Shown here one piece after another: positions 24,112 to 38,781 of a DNA stretch of 64,000 bases (position 1 is its first letter; every line of letters begins with the position of its first letter). The notes beneath the pieces were generated by a model that saw only the letters and a list, made by a program, of their open reading frames with translations, searched no databases and was not told the origin of the DNA. This DNA is from Adineta steineri. Taxonomy: Eukaryota > Rotifera > Eurotatoria > Adinetida > Adinetidae. The position numbers and the translations under genes are program-made. The stretch is taken from contig CAJNOI010000005.1 in assembly GCA_905250115.1 (NCBI GenBank), positions 124,001-188,000 on the forward strand. The letters run 5' to 3'.

Positions 24112-24590
24112 GTATATGTAAATTTTGAAGATTCATCTCTCGTCGTATCATACTGGAACGCGTATCTTATTTTTATCATATAAAAATAAATAATATTGGA
24201 AACTATCTTAAATAAACCTTATAAAAAAAAGCTTCCTAATACGAATTGCGATTATAATTTCAGAGATGGTAATATTGTATTTTCTTCTTTCTTTATTTTT
24301 AACATATTATATTGTTATTCATTGATTTTTTTTTCATTTTCTAGTAAATAAATAAAAAAATGAAAATATATGAGATTGTATCTACTAGCCCGCTCGTCTC
24401 TTATACTGTTTGCAAAAAAAACCACACGAATTGAAAAATGAAAAAAAAAGGAAATATAATCACACTACTACATAGAATTTCAACAACAGACAAAAAATAA
24501 AAACCTTAACTGTACACACAAATACACACTCGTTTAGAGAGTGTGACAAAGGTTATTAATATACACATAAAATAGCAACAATGAAATATT
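24112..24590. other. Intergenic, 3' flank of membralin
   Basis: AT-rich sequence with A-rich runs; the membralin 3' UTR presumably lies here. Nothing else recognised. Confidence 0.5.
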
Positions 24591-26729
<2,139 letters not shown>

Positions 26730-29030
26730 TACATTGCCCGATTGAGATTTACATGAAGAAAAAAAAAATTATCTACAAAAAAATAATCTATTTTAAAATT
26801 CTAAGAGAATTCGAACGATGTACATGACTAATCATTAATCTTATATTAATAAAAATGCATATGTATTTTACAATACAACTTGTTGTTTTATAGTAAATGA
26901 TGAAAAACATTTCAATAAACATTCGATGTGCATCAATAACCTTACAAAAACTAACATATATACATACTAGTTTATCGTTATGCTCTATAAGCTATAGATT
27001 TGATCAGATTATTTAATTTATTAGAATGTGTTACAAATCCATTCATGTATATCTTCTGTTTTTTACTACCATTATCCGATACGAGAATATTATAGTAGTT
27101 AGTCTTGAAATTTAATAAACAATAATGAATAAAATAAAATCTGCGTAGAAACAATTGTGAAATATAAATGAATATTGTCTACGGATGAAGTACGATAGTT
27201 TTATAACTGTTTAGATAATTGTAATATGTAAATAACTATGTTGTAAATTATTTCATAGAGATATTATCTGTCTATATTGATGGATAAATTGAGAGTCTAA
27301 ATGTAAAATATATTGAAATTCTTTATAGGAAACGTGACATAATGAATTTATTAGAACTATTATTCGTCTAAAACAAGAAGAAGAAATACATTAGTTTTTG
27401 TAATGATCCAATGGAAATAATGTCAAGAGATGTCTCTACCACACTAACAGAATAACAATCTACTGAGATTTGAACAAAATATTTATGATTGTAGTATTAA
27501 AGTTGAAATAAAGTTCTAAATAATTATAATATATTACCATTGTTATTTCAGCGATCATATTTATACTATTTTATATACATTAGATATTCATAAAACTTCG
27601 TTTATTTTTATATGAGTGAAATAATTGTCAATGGAATTATTTTAGAGAAGCTGATCTTTTATTGCTATAATCACTCTTGTTTGAATGGATGGAAAAGAGA
27701 AAAATAAGAATACGTTCCACATTTCTAGAATCAAACAAAGACCTTGATTTTTTGATACAAATTTCATCTAATAATTTTCACTCTCTATCGCCAGATCACA
27801 TACTAGAAGTTAAAATTTCTCAATGAGAAGTAATGTTTATGAAGTTATTACAAATTTTATTAAATAAATGAATAGTGAAATGTAGATCTAAGCATCAATA
27901 ATATTTATTGCACTCTTTGTCTTATTTCATTTAAAGGTGAAATTATTTATATTCAACATTTTATCTTTTATGGTAAATAATAAATGAAATTCTATTATAA
28001 AAAATAGTCATTGTATATAAAATGTAAAATAACGAAAAGTCAAGTAGTATTTCTTCAAATAAAGACTGAACGCATTCAACGACATAAGCCAGTCGAAAGA
28101 GAAATTATTTAATCATTTCATTTCAGCCGTCCGTTATGGCTGTTGTTTTTCTTTCGACATTTCTGTATGTCGAGCAATTATCAATAAAATCGTTACTTAG
28201 AGAGCTTCTTTGAAGATTTACTACCAGAAATGTTAGTTAATAATAAACTAAAACTGGTATCAGTATCATTGAGTTTAATGAAGAAGATATTTTGTCATTT
28301 TATATCACGCAAGATTGACTGATATGTTGCTGAGTGATTTGTATTCTTTTTTAAAATATTAAGTTGAGTGTTTTTTAATTCATTTCATTTTTGAATTTAA
28401 CAAGTAGCTACATTTATTCGTGAAGAAATATATAACCAATAAACAGGATGCTGAATAAATTATTGGAGAAAGAAATAATATGATACATCTAATGACATAT
28501 GCTATGTACCAATCAAAATCATATTAATAGTGACAGTTATTAGAGATATTTTCAAACTAAAAATGGACATATATCAAATTTTCAATGGTTTTTTGCTAAT
28601 TTAAATCAATGAGTTTAATAACTGTTCCGAAGTAGCCCATCTACGATGACATCAACGAAATGTATCAAAGAATAACCTTATCGTATCAGACGTCTGTACT
28701 TACAATTTGGAAAATGATAGTATTGATCAATGACAGTTTAGTGCGACATCTATAAATAAATATATATATTCTGTCTTTGTCAAATATTAATAATTAATGG
28801 AAAATAAATTTCAAATTATTAAAAAATACATAAATATCTCTAGAGAGTATTTTATTTTATTTGAAACTAATTCTAATTTGTTTAACAATTCGTTAACATG
28901 AATCGACATTTGTCTGTATCTATTTCTCTATTCGCTTATTTATTTATTTGTTTATTAAAATCATGTTGTACGATTAGATAGAAAGAAAGAAAGAAAAGAA
29001 AGAAAGAAAAAAAAGAAAGTAGTTTTTGTT
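26730..29030. other. Shared upstream region of two divergent genes
   Basis: A 2.3-kb AT-rich gap between the starts of membralin (-) and the RING gene (+). A GAAA microsatellite occupies 28980-29018. No gene or clear element seen. Confidence 0.5.
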
Positions 29031-29041
29031 TTTGTTTTCAG
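29031..29041 (+). promoter_or_regulatory. Likely 5' splice acceptor before the RING gene start
   Basis: A pyrimidine tract ending TTTGTTTTCAG precedes the start codon by 40 bases. With no coding exon upstream it fits a 5' UTR intron acceptor or a spliced-leader trans-splice acceptor; bdelloids are known to add a spliced leader to many mRNAs. Confidence 0.45.
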
Positions 29042-29081
29042 AATTAAATATTCACATAATCGTATGTCAATTGCTTAAATA

Positions 29082-30632
29082 ATGAGTTCAGAACGTTCAA
29101 TTTCACCTGATCCATTACCCAGGTCTCATTCTCATTCGAGTGTTATTCTTATCGATGACAAGGAAAGTAATGGTCGTGCTGTTCGTCAATCATCATCATC
29201 AGCACAAAAACGTCGACGAGATAGTCCAAAGTAAAAAATAATCGTTTTCTTTTTACATAAATATTCTTATTTTATCAGTCGTAGTCGTACGCCGCCATCA
29301 CCTCGTTCACCTGTATCACGATCACGTAGTCGAAGTTCAATTGGAGGTTCAAGATCACCTGGCGTTCGTAAAGAAAATAATCGACGTTCATCACCATCTC
29401 CACCTCCTCCATCAAGTTCATCATCAAAACGACGTCGTCATAAAGACGGTGGTGATTCTGGTCGACATATATGTGCGATCTGTTCATTTGATGTTGAAGA
29501 AGCTAAACGTTTATATGGTTTACTTGATAATTGCGATCATGTCTTGTATGTTATATTTCAAAATTACATAATAATATAAGCAAAAGTGAAATTTAATTTT
29601 TTAGTTGTTATGAATGTATCGTTTCATGGAAACGTTCAAGATATAGCAATGCTGAATCAGAAAGGTAACGAAAAGAGAAATTATGTGTTAGTTTTTTTAT
29701 CTAATTTATTTATTTTAGTTGTCCGGTTTGTAAAGTTCGTTCAGCATTCATAACACCAAGTAAACAATGGTTTGATAATAAAGATGACAAAAGTCGTATT
29801 GTCAGAAAACATAAAAATCATTTAAAGTAAGTTATTTTTATAAAATAAATAAAAAAAAAATATTTGGAGAAAAAAAAACAACAAATAATTTAATTAGTAA
29901 ATACGGATGACAGTGAACTTCACTCTCTCATTCTTCTAGACCTGTGTCTTTATTCGTCGTTCGAGTTCTTCCTCAGATTAAGTTCATTATTCTTAAACAG
30001 ATTTATTTTAATTACTATTGATTATTATTTAAACGAGTATCATTTATATTTACTTTGGCTTGTTAGAAATATTTATACCCAATTATCTTTGGAAGAACAA
30101 ACAAAATATTTATTTATTTTTTAATATCAAAAGATTTTCAACTGTATGTATAGATGTGCTGTGATTTTTATCTTTATATCAGTATGAGCTTTATAAAAAA
30201 GAAACAAACGTTGGTATATTTTTTGTTTTTTAAAAAATATCTTTTTATTCTCTTATTCTTCTTCTTATTCAAATAACTAATTATTAATTAATTTTTTATT
30301 TTTAATTATAAAGGACACTTCCTTGTCGATATTATCTTCGTCATGGTTTTTGTCGTTATTCGGATCGTTGTTTCTATGATCATCATGAAGCAGCTAAACA
30401 ATATCGACAACAAAATCAACATTCAAGAGATCGTGATCGTAGTGACCGTGGTGATCGTGGCGATCGTGGTGATCGTGGTGATCGTGGTGATCGCGGTGAT
30501 CGTGGTGATCGTGAACGTGATCGTCATCATGGTTCTCATAATGGTGGTCGTTCACATCATCATTCACCATCACCACCACCACCATCATCAGGTCGACACT
30601 CATCATCACGTTATCGTGAACGTGCCTATTAG
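29082..30632 (+). CDS. Makorin-like RING and CCCH zinc-finger protein (probable E3 ubiquitin ligase)
   Basis: Exons 29082-29230, 29279-29545, 29605-29664, 29719-29826 and 30314-30632 give 300 residues. Residues 1-110 are rich in Ser, Arg and Pro (RS-like). A C3HC4 RING runs from C115 to C163 (C115-C118, C135-H137, C140-C143, C160-C163), split by two introns. A single CCCH finger follows at C199-C208-C214-H218 with exact C-x8-C-x5-C-x3-H spacing. The order RING then CCCH, with the linker FITPSKQWFDNKDDK, is that of makorins, but the N-terminal CCCH fingers of true makorins are absent. Next comes a run of Asp-Arg-Gly triplets (about residues 240-262) encoded by GATCGTGGT units, then His/Ser/Pro-rich tail. 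It is likely an RNA-associated ubiquitin ligase; substrates are unknown. Confidence 0.85.
30441..30516 (+). repeat. Coding minisatellite GATCGTGGT x ~8
   Basis: Nine-base units encode Asp-Arg-Gly within the last exon of the makorin-like gene. Units differ by single third-position changes. Other frames through it give long Val/Ile or His/Asp strings, which are artefacts. Confidence 0.9.
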
Positions 30633-31187
30633 AGTTTGTTTATTAATCAATACGATTAAGATATAGAACAATAAACAAGAAACTAGATTTTTTCTTTGTA
30701 TATGTCATTGATTAAAAATTTATGAAAGAAAAAAAAAATGCTTTTCTTGTCTCTTTCGTTTTTTTTGTGTTTTTCTTTTTTTGTTTCTGTTAAGAAAATG
30801 TCCATTAGAGATTGTCCTTTTTGCTGTTGTTCATCTTTTCTTCATCTGTCAAATGTCTTTACTTCCGATTATCATATATAACTTCGAATCTCCTTGTTCG
30901 ATGGTACGCACACATTAACTACAAAATCAAAAAAAAAGCGCAATTGTGTTGTTCGTTTGTCTTTAAGATAAAACATAAAATATGATATCGAGTGATATAT
31001 TTAATTATTTTTCCTGATACTAAACGAGCATCAAATGAAAGATACAAACTTTAAAATATGATAGAAATTCAAATATTATTGTTACAAAATGCAATGTTGA
31101 ATAAACAGTTCTGTTTTGGAAAACAAAATTACCTAGAATTATTTAACTATAGCTAATACTGTACAAACAAGTTTAGAGTCACTCAAT
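30633..31187. other. 3' flank of the RING gene
   Basis: T-rich and A-rich runs, probably 3' UTR and intergenic DNA. Positions 31180-31187 (CACTCAAT) are the left target duplication of the element that follows. Confidence 0.55.
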
Positions 31188-31371
31188 CAGAGGTGCAGAA
31201 CCTTCTTCGTGCGTCCCCGCGCGGAGGAAGAAATTTTTTTTAAACTGCATTTTTCAGGGAAATTTTTTAGTAATTCTGGGGAATTTTTTGGAATATAACT
31301 GGGAAAATTTTTCGAAACAGTTTTTGCGGGGGAGGAAACTTTTGGTTTTTGGGGAAGATTCTGCATCTTTG
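31188..31371. mobile_element. hAT-type MITE with perfect 8-bp target duplication
   Basis: A 184-bp insert flanked by identical CACTCAAT at 31180-31187 and 31372-31379. Its ends form an imperfect inverted repeat: left CAGAGGTGCAGAACCTTC, right (other strand) CAAAGATGCAGAATCTTC. Eight-base duplications with CAG-type ends are characteristic of the hAT superfamily. The inside is G-rich with GGGGAATTTTTT-like words and no transposase. The minus-strand frame of 63 codons across it is not a gene. Confidence 0.9.
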
Positions 31372-31379
31372 CACTCAAT

Positions 31380-33117
31380 ACAATTGAAATTGATAATCAA
31401 ACAACAATATCGTTGTTATCGCTGGTAATATACTCCACGCAGCTGCTTATCATGTAGTTATAAGAATGAATGTTTATTTACCTAATTACAAAACACCTAA
31501 ACTCAAATTCAATTCATCTATCAAAGATCATTTGCAGATCTATGCGACGTTGCATATCTTAGTGATAGTATTTTAGAAATAGTAAAAACAATACTTTCAC
31601 AATTGTGTATTCGACTGTGAAGAAATTTATTTTTATTTTCGAAGTCATTTGAATGGAAAATACAGCTATAATTAATAATCATGCACGAGTAGGTCTTATT
31701 ACAAAATAAGTACGTCACTATCTAAATACATATAATTAAAAAAACAAAAACTTTGAACTTATTTGGCGGCAGGTCACAAAGCTCTTCTCTGAAAAAAGAT
31801 TTTTCAAATTTGGTGCAAAGATCAAATAATCTTTTTATAAATAAAAAGATTGAGTGGGATAATGAAGCCTTTGTTCGAAGTATTGCTATTAATTGTTTGT
31901 AGTTTATTTGTACTGTACTCGATTAAAACAAATATTTCTATTATGTTTCCTCTTTGTTGATAATTTTGATTTTTGAGTTAATATCTTTCCTCAGCACTTG
32001 TGAATGATATTTTTAGATTCATGTAAATAAATATTGACAAGGATATTTTACTTTGTAAACTGTAAAATACTTCAATCTTTTAAGTTATCAGAAATAGCAC
32101 TTGACATTTTCTTTATGTTGAATAATGAAATTGCAATAGAAAAAAAAGAACGTTAGGATAAATAAAATTGTTTATTTTTCATGTCCATCTTCTATTTCAT
32201 AGAAAAATAAAAAAATATGAACCGGAAGTGCACATCTCGAATTCTTTATCTCCTATAATTAAAAAGTTATTTATATTATACACTAAAACTTTCTTCATTT
32301 AGTATTTAATATTAGAAGTGATGCGCAAGATTCTAAAAAAAATCTAATTAACATATGCTAATCTATATCAGTACTTTTACTTAAAGTCTTGTGATATTTA
32401 TATAGATTATCGATATTATTTATGCAAGCCATAGAGTATATTAACAAATAGAACCGACTTATCTGGACATATAAAAACTTTCTTGCATGTCGATAAATAT
32501 TATATACATATAGTTTTCTTTCGTATACCTTAGGATCTTGTCTACCTATTGTTTGCATTGTAATTCTTAGAATTTATTTAATTTGGATCAAAATATGCAT
32601 TATTTCATTCCAAATTTATCTTTTTTTACAAAATTTGTATTAAATGACAATAAAAATAAATAAGTCTAGTTTGACCTAGACATATTTACTGTACACGGCT
32701 GAATAAACTTTTGTTCTATGAATACATTTTTTTTATAATTTCATTGCAAAATAAATCATGCAATTATTTCCATGTCATAGATTTCAAGAAAAATTCATCT
32801 ATATAATTTAATGTTTTTTTTATTTCCATTGAAAAATACATCAAACTATATGAATAAACGTCTGTCTAAAGTCACTAAAATATAATTAATGACAAATATA
32901 TTTTTCATTTGTTATTAATTCTCTTTAATCCCTTTTATCATGTGTTAAGTCTATAGATAGAAGAAAAGAATGCGCAATTGAACTGAGAATATATGTATAA
33001 ATTAATATTTATTTATTAATAAATAAAATAAATTTTAGTGTTTTGAAACATATAAAATAAAGATTCACTTGAAGTTTTTTTTACAATAGAAAAAATACAA
33101 TAAATATGATATTCTGT
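31380..33117. other. AT-rich intergenic region
   Basis: Nothing recognised; the small frames at 31521-31718 and 32358-32558 lack features. The last ~100 bases are probably the 3' UTR of the receptor at 33118. Confidence 0.55.
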
Positions 33118-36100
33118 TTATTCTCCACAATAAACACCACCATCATCCAAGATTTTTGGTAATGGTTGTATGGGAACTAAAGATAATCTTACCATGACTA
33201 ATGATTTTCTACGATAAGTATCTGGATTTCGATTTGAAGATTTGCTATGAGATAATGCCATATTTTCTTCATTATGTATACGAGACTCATTCTTTCGATT
33301 GCAAAATGTATGTGAATGACGTTTATGTTCATTACCACGATAAAAACATAATGAAAATTTTCGATAATTTGAAGGTATTTCATCGATAGCTACGCTATGT
33401 TTTATTTTTTTCATAGATCTATTTTGTCGTCTACTCAATGGACTTGATCTTCGATGACTTACATCACGTTCATATGAATTTGGACAGATATTTTCATCAT
33501 TTGATTGATCATCAATAAATATACGACATGGAGGAAAACATTTAAGTACAATTAAATATTCTTCACGAAATGATTCCGATAGAAAAACATATAGAACAGG
33601 ATTTAGACAATTATTTGCATAACCAATTATTGTTGTTAAATGCGTTAATTCTTTAAGACAACGTATAGTTGTATTCACTGGTAATATTGAAAAATTTAAA
33701 CGTAATGAATGTATTAATGGATCAATTGTTATAAATATTTGTAAGAACCAATATGGTACCCAACATATAAAATAAGCTGTTATAACAGCAAGAACAATTC
33801 GTGTTACTTTACGATGTGATCGTTGTTTGACTTCAGATTTATGTTTTCGTCGTATATGACTAAGACGTACAAGAACAAGAATATAAAATGTTGTTATCAT
33901 TGATACGGGAAAAAGAAATCCAAGAAAAAATGCATAATAAGTAAAAACAATCTCTGGAGGAATGGTAAATATAATTGATGGAAAATCAATGACGCATCTA
34001 TAAAAGAAAATAAAAGATATAAAAGGTTTTCGAAATATTAATGAATATCAATTTATCTTATATTGATTAACTGATACAATCAAGATTGAAATCTATTTTC
34101 TTTACAAAAAAATATTAATCATTTGGATACGATTGTCAATTATAGTTCTATTTTTATTTCCTCAAAATAATCAATTCGAAGTTTTTACTCAATAGTATAC
34201 AAATTTTTGTTTCACATATTATACTACCCGTTAAAAAAAGATGTCCTTAGGATTATTAGCTTCATTCTAATAAGTAACATATTAAACGTGCTTAATCATA
34301 GTTCTTAAAGATGATAAGATATTTAATTTGAATAAACCGGAAAAAGTAGTTAACGACGAGTAAGGATGTGAATGAAAACTTGTATGTAAAAGCCAGGAAA
34401 ATGTTTAAAATGGATCAAATTATTTTTAATATTAACTCTAACTAGATTGAGATTTATATAAATTGGAAGTTAAATATCATGCATATTGATACTAAGATAT
34501 ACGCACTCAAGTTATATGACTTATGTTAATTTGAATAATGAAAAACATTCTTCTATCTATGAATAATCAGAGTAGAAAGATACGATATTATAGGATGATA
34601 TAATACTTTGTAATAAGATCCGTCAAAAATTCAGATCTAAACTCATTAATCTTGAGTTGTTTTTCAGTTTCTTGTGAATGTCTTATTTAATTAAATAGTT
34701 TATTAAATGATTGATCGTTTGTCTGTCTAAGATAGACATATGTCTCTATTTATAGCTCAACTATGTTTGATCAGAATTTATAGTCAACGTGACAAGTTTA
34801 ATGCAGACAGATATTGTGACTAAATTTAAGCGACATATCTGCGAACAACCAATGAATAATATGAAGATTCAATAAAATCTTCAAAGATTAGATATTTTGA
34901 GTTCAACATTAAATTTTTATTTATCAAAAAATAACTATGGTTTATGTGATATTATCCCTTGAAGATCGGCAATGACGTGAGGATTTCATTAAGTTAATGA
35001 AGCTTATATCAATAAATGAATATACACAATTTCATAGTCTTCACTCTTATTAGAAAAATGAAAAAATTTTGATGATAAAAAATACTCTTTGGGTACATGC
35101 AACCTTATCAAACTTTCTTTATTCCGCAGGAAAAAATAAAAAGCTCTCATATTCTAATTGAAGTCAAATACTAGCACATCATCATCGTCAAGATAATTAA
35201 GATTACCAGATATTCTAAAGTAAAGATGACATTTGAAAATAACAATTGTCATAAATATGAAGTAACAATTCATATTAAAAGAATTATTAATCAGTTATGT
35301 CTAATGATAATATTTTATTAAAATATGTCTGAAAACTAAGATTGAGATGAATAAATTCTTTTTTTTTTGAATCCTATGGTCTATTACACTCATTATTCTT
35401 GGAATACAGATGAATAAATTCATTCCTATTGATAAAAAAAGTATGCAGTCAAAAAGTATACGTGATGTTCGACATTAAATCGTGACCCTTATTATGTTTT
35501 CTTTTGTTATATGAAAAACAAGTTACAAGTGTTCTTAAAAGCACTTTTGAATGCCGACAATTGGTATGGTTTGAAAAGATTACTTTATTATTCTTTAATA
35601 GATGCACATATGAGAGGTATCTCTTAATATGATCAAATGAAAACTATCAGATAAGAAAAAGCAATCTTTTTTTTCATTCATGTCTCTAAATAAATAATAT
35701 ATCATCTATCTGAATAATTTCTATTAAAATCTAAATTATCAACTTTGTTTTTTCTTTTGCGCTTTGAATGATCGTAATGTTAATTTATATATCATGATAA
35801 GATAAGACTGAAAATCTTCTTGCTTGAAATAAATTCTATATAAAATTACACCGTTAATCGTCTATATATATATATATATGTAATAGTATCTTTGAAAATA
35901 GGAGTTTTCTTAATTCATCCGAGCGTATTTCTATTCTATTCGAAGTAGGTCATTGCATGTTATCTATCAACATCGTAAAATGTGTGTCTTACTTTTCTAC
36001 ACGATAACCGTACCAAAGTACATAGCGTTCAGATGTGGCAGTTGCAAATACCCATGTTGGACATAAGAAAAGAATAGATATAAGCCAACAACCTTAACAC

Positions 36101-36599
36101 AAAAAAAAATGAAAATTATCAAAATAGTGTATTCGTTTTATTTTAAAATCAACATACCAGCAATAATTAAAACACATTTCGTTCGTGTTCGAAATTCAAT
36201 AGCTCGAATTGGATGACATACAGCAAGATATCGATCAAATGATAATGCTGCCAGTAATAATGAACTAACATATTGATTTATATGAATAAAATTATAATAC
36301 ATTTTACATAAAACATTTCCAAATATCCATCCATTTGCAAGTATTGTAATAATAAGAAATGGTACACTTAAAAGAAGTAAAAAATCAGCAATAGCTATAT
36401 TAAGTAAATATGTATTTGTCACTGTACGAAGACGTGATGAACGAATTATACTAATAATTACAAGACCATTACCAAATGTACCAATAAGAAAAAGTATTGT
36501 ATAAAATGGAACAAAATAATAGATTATATTATTATTTTGTAGTATAGATACTTCAGTAATTGTTATATTATTGGTTATTGAATGATTGCTATTGAACAT
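33118..36599 (-). CDS. Allatostatin-C/somatostatin-type neuropeptide GPCR
   Basis: Exons 36599-36158, 36092-35993 and 33997-33118 join in frame to 473 residues, with introns of 65 and 1995 bp. Features in order: Asn-rich N-terminus with NxS/T sites, segment 1 (GTFGNGLVIISII), segment 2 (LLNIAIADFLLLLSVPF), Cys before segment 3 (GNVLCKMYY), the canonical SFDRYLAVCHPI, loop 2 Cys (KCVIDFP), segment 6 with TAYFICWVPYWFLQIF preceded by RSHRKVTRIV, and segment 7 NNCLNPVLYVFLSESFREE (NPxxY). The RSHRKVTRIVL...CWVPYW pattern is that of arthropod allatostatin-C receptors and vertebrate somatostatin receptors. A long Ser/Arg-rich tail of about 150 residues carries likely phosphorylation sites. It couples a neuropeptide to G proteins at the plasma membrane; the exact peptide is inferred. 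Confidence 0.9.
33998..35992 (-). other. Long second intron of the allatostatin-C-type receptor
   Basis: About 2 kb, AT-rich, with an AT microsatellite near 35865-35880. No nested gene or mobile element was recognised. Confidence 0.7.
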
Positions 36600-37809
36600 G
36601 TTTCATTTATTTCTTCTTCTATTTTTTGTCACGTATATAATCTGTTCCAAATATTGAACTGAGAAGAATAAACTTGAAAAATAGGAGAAAAAATACTTAG
36701 AAAATTAAAATAACAGAATGAGAGAGAATTTTTTTTTCTTGCTTTCTTTTCTCTCTTTCTCTTCCGCTTCTTTTTGTCCTATTTTTCTTAGTAGCAAAGC
36801 GGAACTACGAGAGACAATCTTTAATATAGAAAAAAAAAGAAAGAAGAAAGACAACTATTATTATCATCATTATTAATGAGCGCACTAGTGACTATTCTGA
36901 TTATACTATATAAATTATGTTTATTATTAATATTTTAACGAGCTTTTTTCATTAATATCTCTTAAAGTTTTACCTATAATTTTTCTCCCCCTTTTGTTGT
37001 TTAAATTCAAGGTTTTAGTTAACTAAGTATGATTATTACTTATTATTAGAAGAAAGGTATCGAATGCAGTAGTGCGTATGCATGCGTAATCATTCTCATT
37101 CTTCTACTCATGTGAAAAAGTTATTTTGAGTATAAACGAGTGCATGCCTAAAATCTATTGATGAAATAATATTGCTTTTTTTTCTTCTTACAGATCATTC
37201 GTAAGAATATTTTAAATTTCATGAATTATAAAGTAAAAATGATATTATCTGTCATTTTCTTTGTTAGCCAAAAGGAAACAAAGAGATGTCTAACGAGTCG
37301 TTCTAGGCGTTAAAATTTTAATATATATAAAAGAAAAGAAATTAATTTCAAACTTATTTTTTTCTCACTTCAATTGTCAACTATTGACGTATATAAGATG
37401 TCCTAAGAGTTACTATTCTCTTAACAATGTCTTCTACGCATTGAAATCATCGTCTAATATATATATTTTACCCAAAGTTCGACAAGTATAATAATATGTA
37501 GGAAATAATAATCATAGTAGTGCAAAATACTCAATGCTTAATTAACAAGAGAAAATTCCCGATAGATACTATATTATGCATATGACAAGAGGTTAATGAT
37601 AACGTTCATGTTCAATCTTCCTGCGATTATCTTTGTAAATTAATATGTAAACTATTTTCTCTAGAGATTAACAAGACTGAATGAAGTTTAATTTCGTCTG
37701 AAATAAATGCCAAAAAAGAAATGTACCGTTCGACATAATTAAATTGTACGTGAAATATTTTATTAGATTATGGTAATTTATATAAAAAGAGAAAAAAAAA
37801 CAAAAGAAT
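36600..37809. other. Intergenic region
   Basis: Upstream of the receptor there is a T/C-rich and A/G-rich stretch (36720-36845). No gene seen; the frame at 37668-37880 runs into the F-box gene in another frame. Confidence 0.55.
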
Positions 37810-38781
37810 TTAAAATCGTGATGGTCGTGTACGTAATTTTTTATTTGTTTGAAGATAAAGACGAATTGTATGTGAATCATTATTACAACATTTAAATGTT
37901 ACGCGACAATTTCTTTTTATCCAAAAAGCAGTTCGAAAACGTGTGGCAACTGTTTCAATATTATTATTATCTGTTGATAGTCGATGAATATTAAATTGTG
38001 CACTTATATTTAAATTTTTAACAAAATGTAAATTATTTATTAATAATTGTTCGAGAGAATTAATAAATAAATTTGGATCAACATATGAAGTAAATATTGT
38101 AAGATTTTCAATATTAGGAAAATAAATTGATAAAAATTGTGAACATAATTTATCAAAAGATATACCCATTGAAAGACAAGTCATACGAGTTAGTGTCGGT
38201 AGTGTAAAAAAATTTGTTATCGTTTGTTGATTAATACCAAATAAAGATATATGAAGATATTTTAATTTTGTAGTATATTGAATTAATTCAATAATATCAT
38301 TTAATGATATATAATTAATTGTTAAGTATTGTACATTACTTAAATGTTTATTAATATTTAATAATGATGGAATAACAGTTAATTTATGATATAAATCTAA
38401 TTGAACATTGACTAATGTTGAATTTTCTAAAATAAGTTTTATATTTGTTACAGGTAAATCAATATTTTTAATACATAAACGTAATAGACATGGCGGAAAT
38501 TCAATAATATTATCTAAATGACATCGATTCAAGGTCAATGAACGTAGATTAGTAAAATGTTCAAGTGACATTGGTGATGTTGAAAGAATTAATGATTGAA
38601 CATGATGTGGTATATATAGAATATTTTGATTATCTGATGATATATGTAGTTGACTATTGAAAATAATATCATCAACACGTGAATTTATATTTGCAAATGA
38701 ATAAAATAATTCATGTGCCCAAAAATAATCAAAAATTGAAAAAATTAATTCAGTAGGAAAATCTTCTAAACGTGATTTCAT
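37810..38781 (-). CDS. F-box protein with leucine-rich repeat-like region
   Basis: Intronless, 323 residues. The N-terminus (residues 3-42, SRLEDFPTELIFSIFDYF then ELFYSFANINSRVDDII) is an F-box, which binds Skp1 in SCF ubiquitin ligases. The rest is a row of irregular leucine-rich strands (for example FTNLRSLTLNRCHLDNI, LSNVQYLTINYISLNDI, FPNIENLTIF) that would form the substrate-binding face. Single-exon F-box/LRR proteins of this pattern are multicopy in bdelloid genomes (from memory). The target is unknown. It ends with a short basic tail. Confidence 0.85.
   Translation of the reverse strand: MKSRLEDFPTELIFSIFDYFWAHELFYSFANINSRVDDIIFNSQLHISSDNQNILYIPHHVQSLILSTSPMSLEHFTNLRSLTLNRCHLDNIIEFPPCLLRLCIKNIDLPVTNIKLILENSTLVNVQLDLYHKLTVIPSLLNINKHLSNVQYLTINYISLNDIIELIQYTTKLKYLHISLFGINQQTITNFFTLPTLTRMTCLSMGISFDKLCSQFLSIYFPNIENLTIFTSYVDPNLFINSLEQLLINNLHFVKNLNISAQFNIHRLSTDNNNIETVATRFRTAFWIKRNCRVTFKCCNNDSHTIRLYLQTNKKLRTRPSRF

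Noticed and set aside
30343-30666. 107-codon Val/Ile/His-rich frame and its opposite-strand partner
   Set aside because: Both are other-frame readings of the GATCGTGGT repeat in the makorin-like gene.
33201-33389. Short frames on both strands within the receptor tail
   Set aside because: They overlap the well supported last exon of the allatostatin-C-type receptor in other frames.
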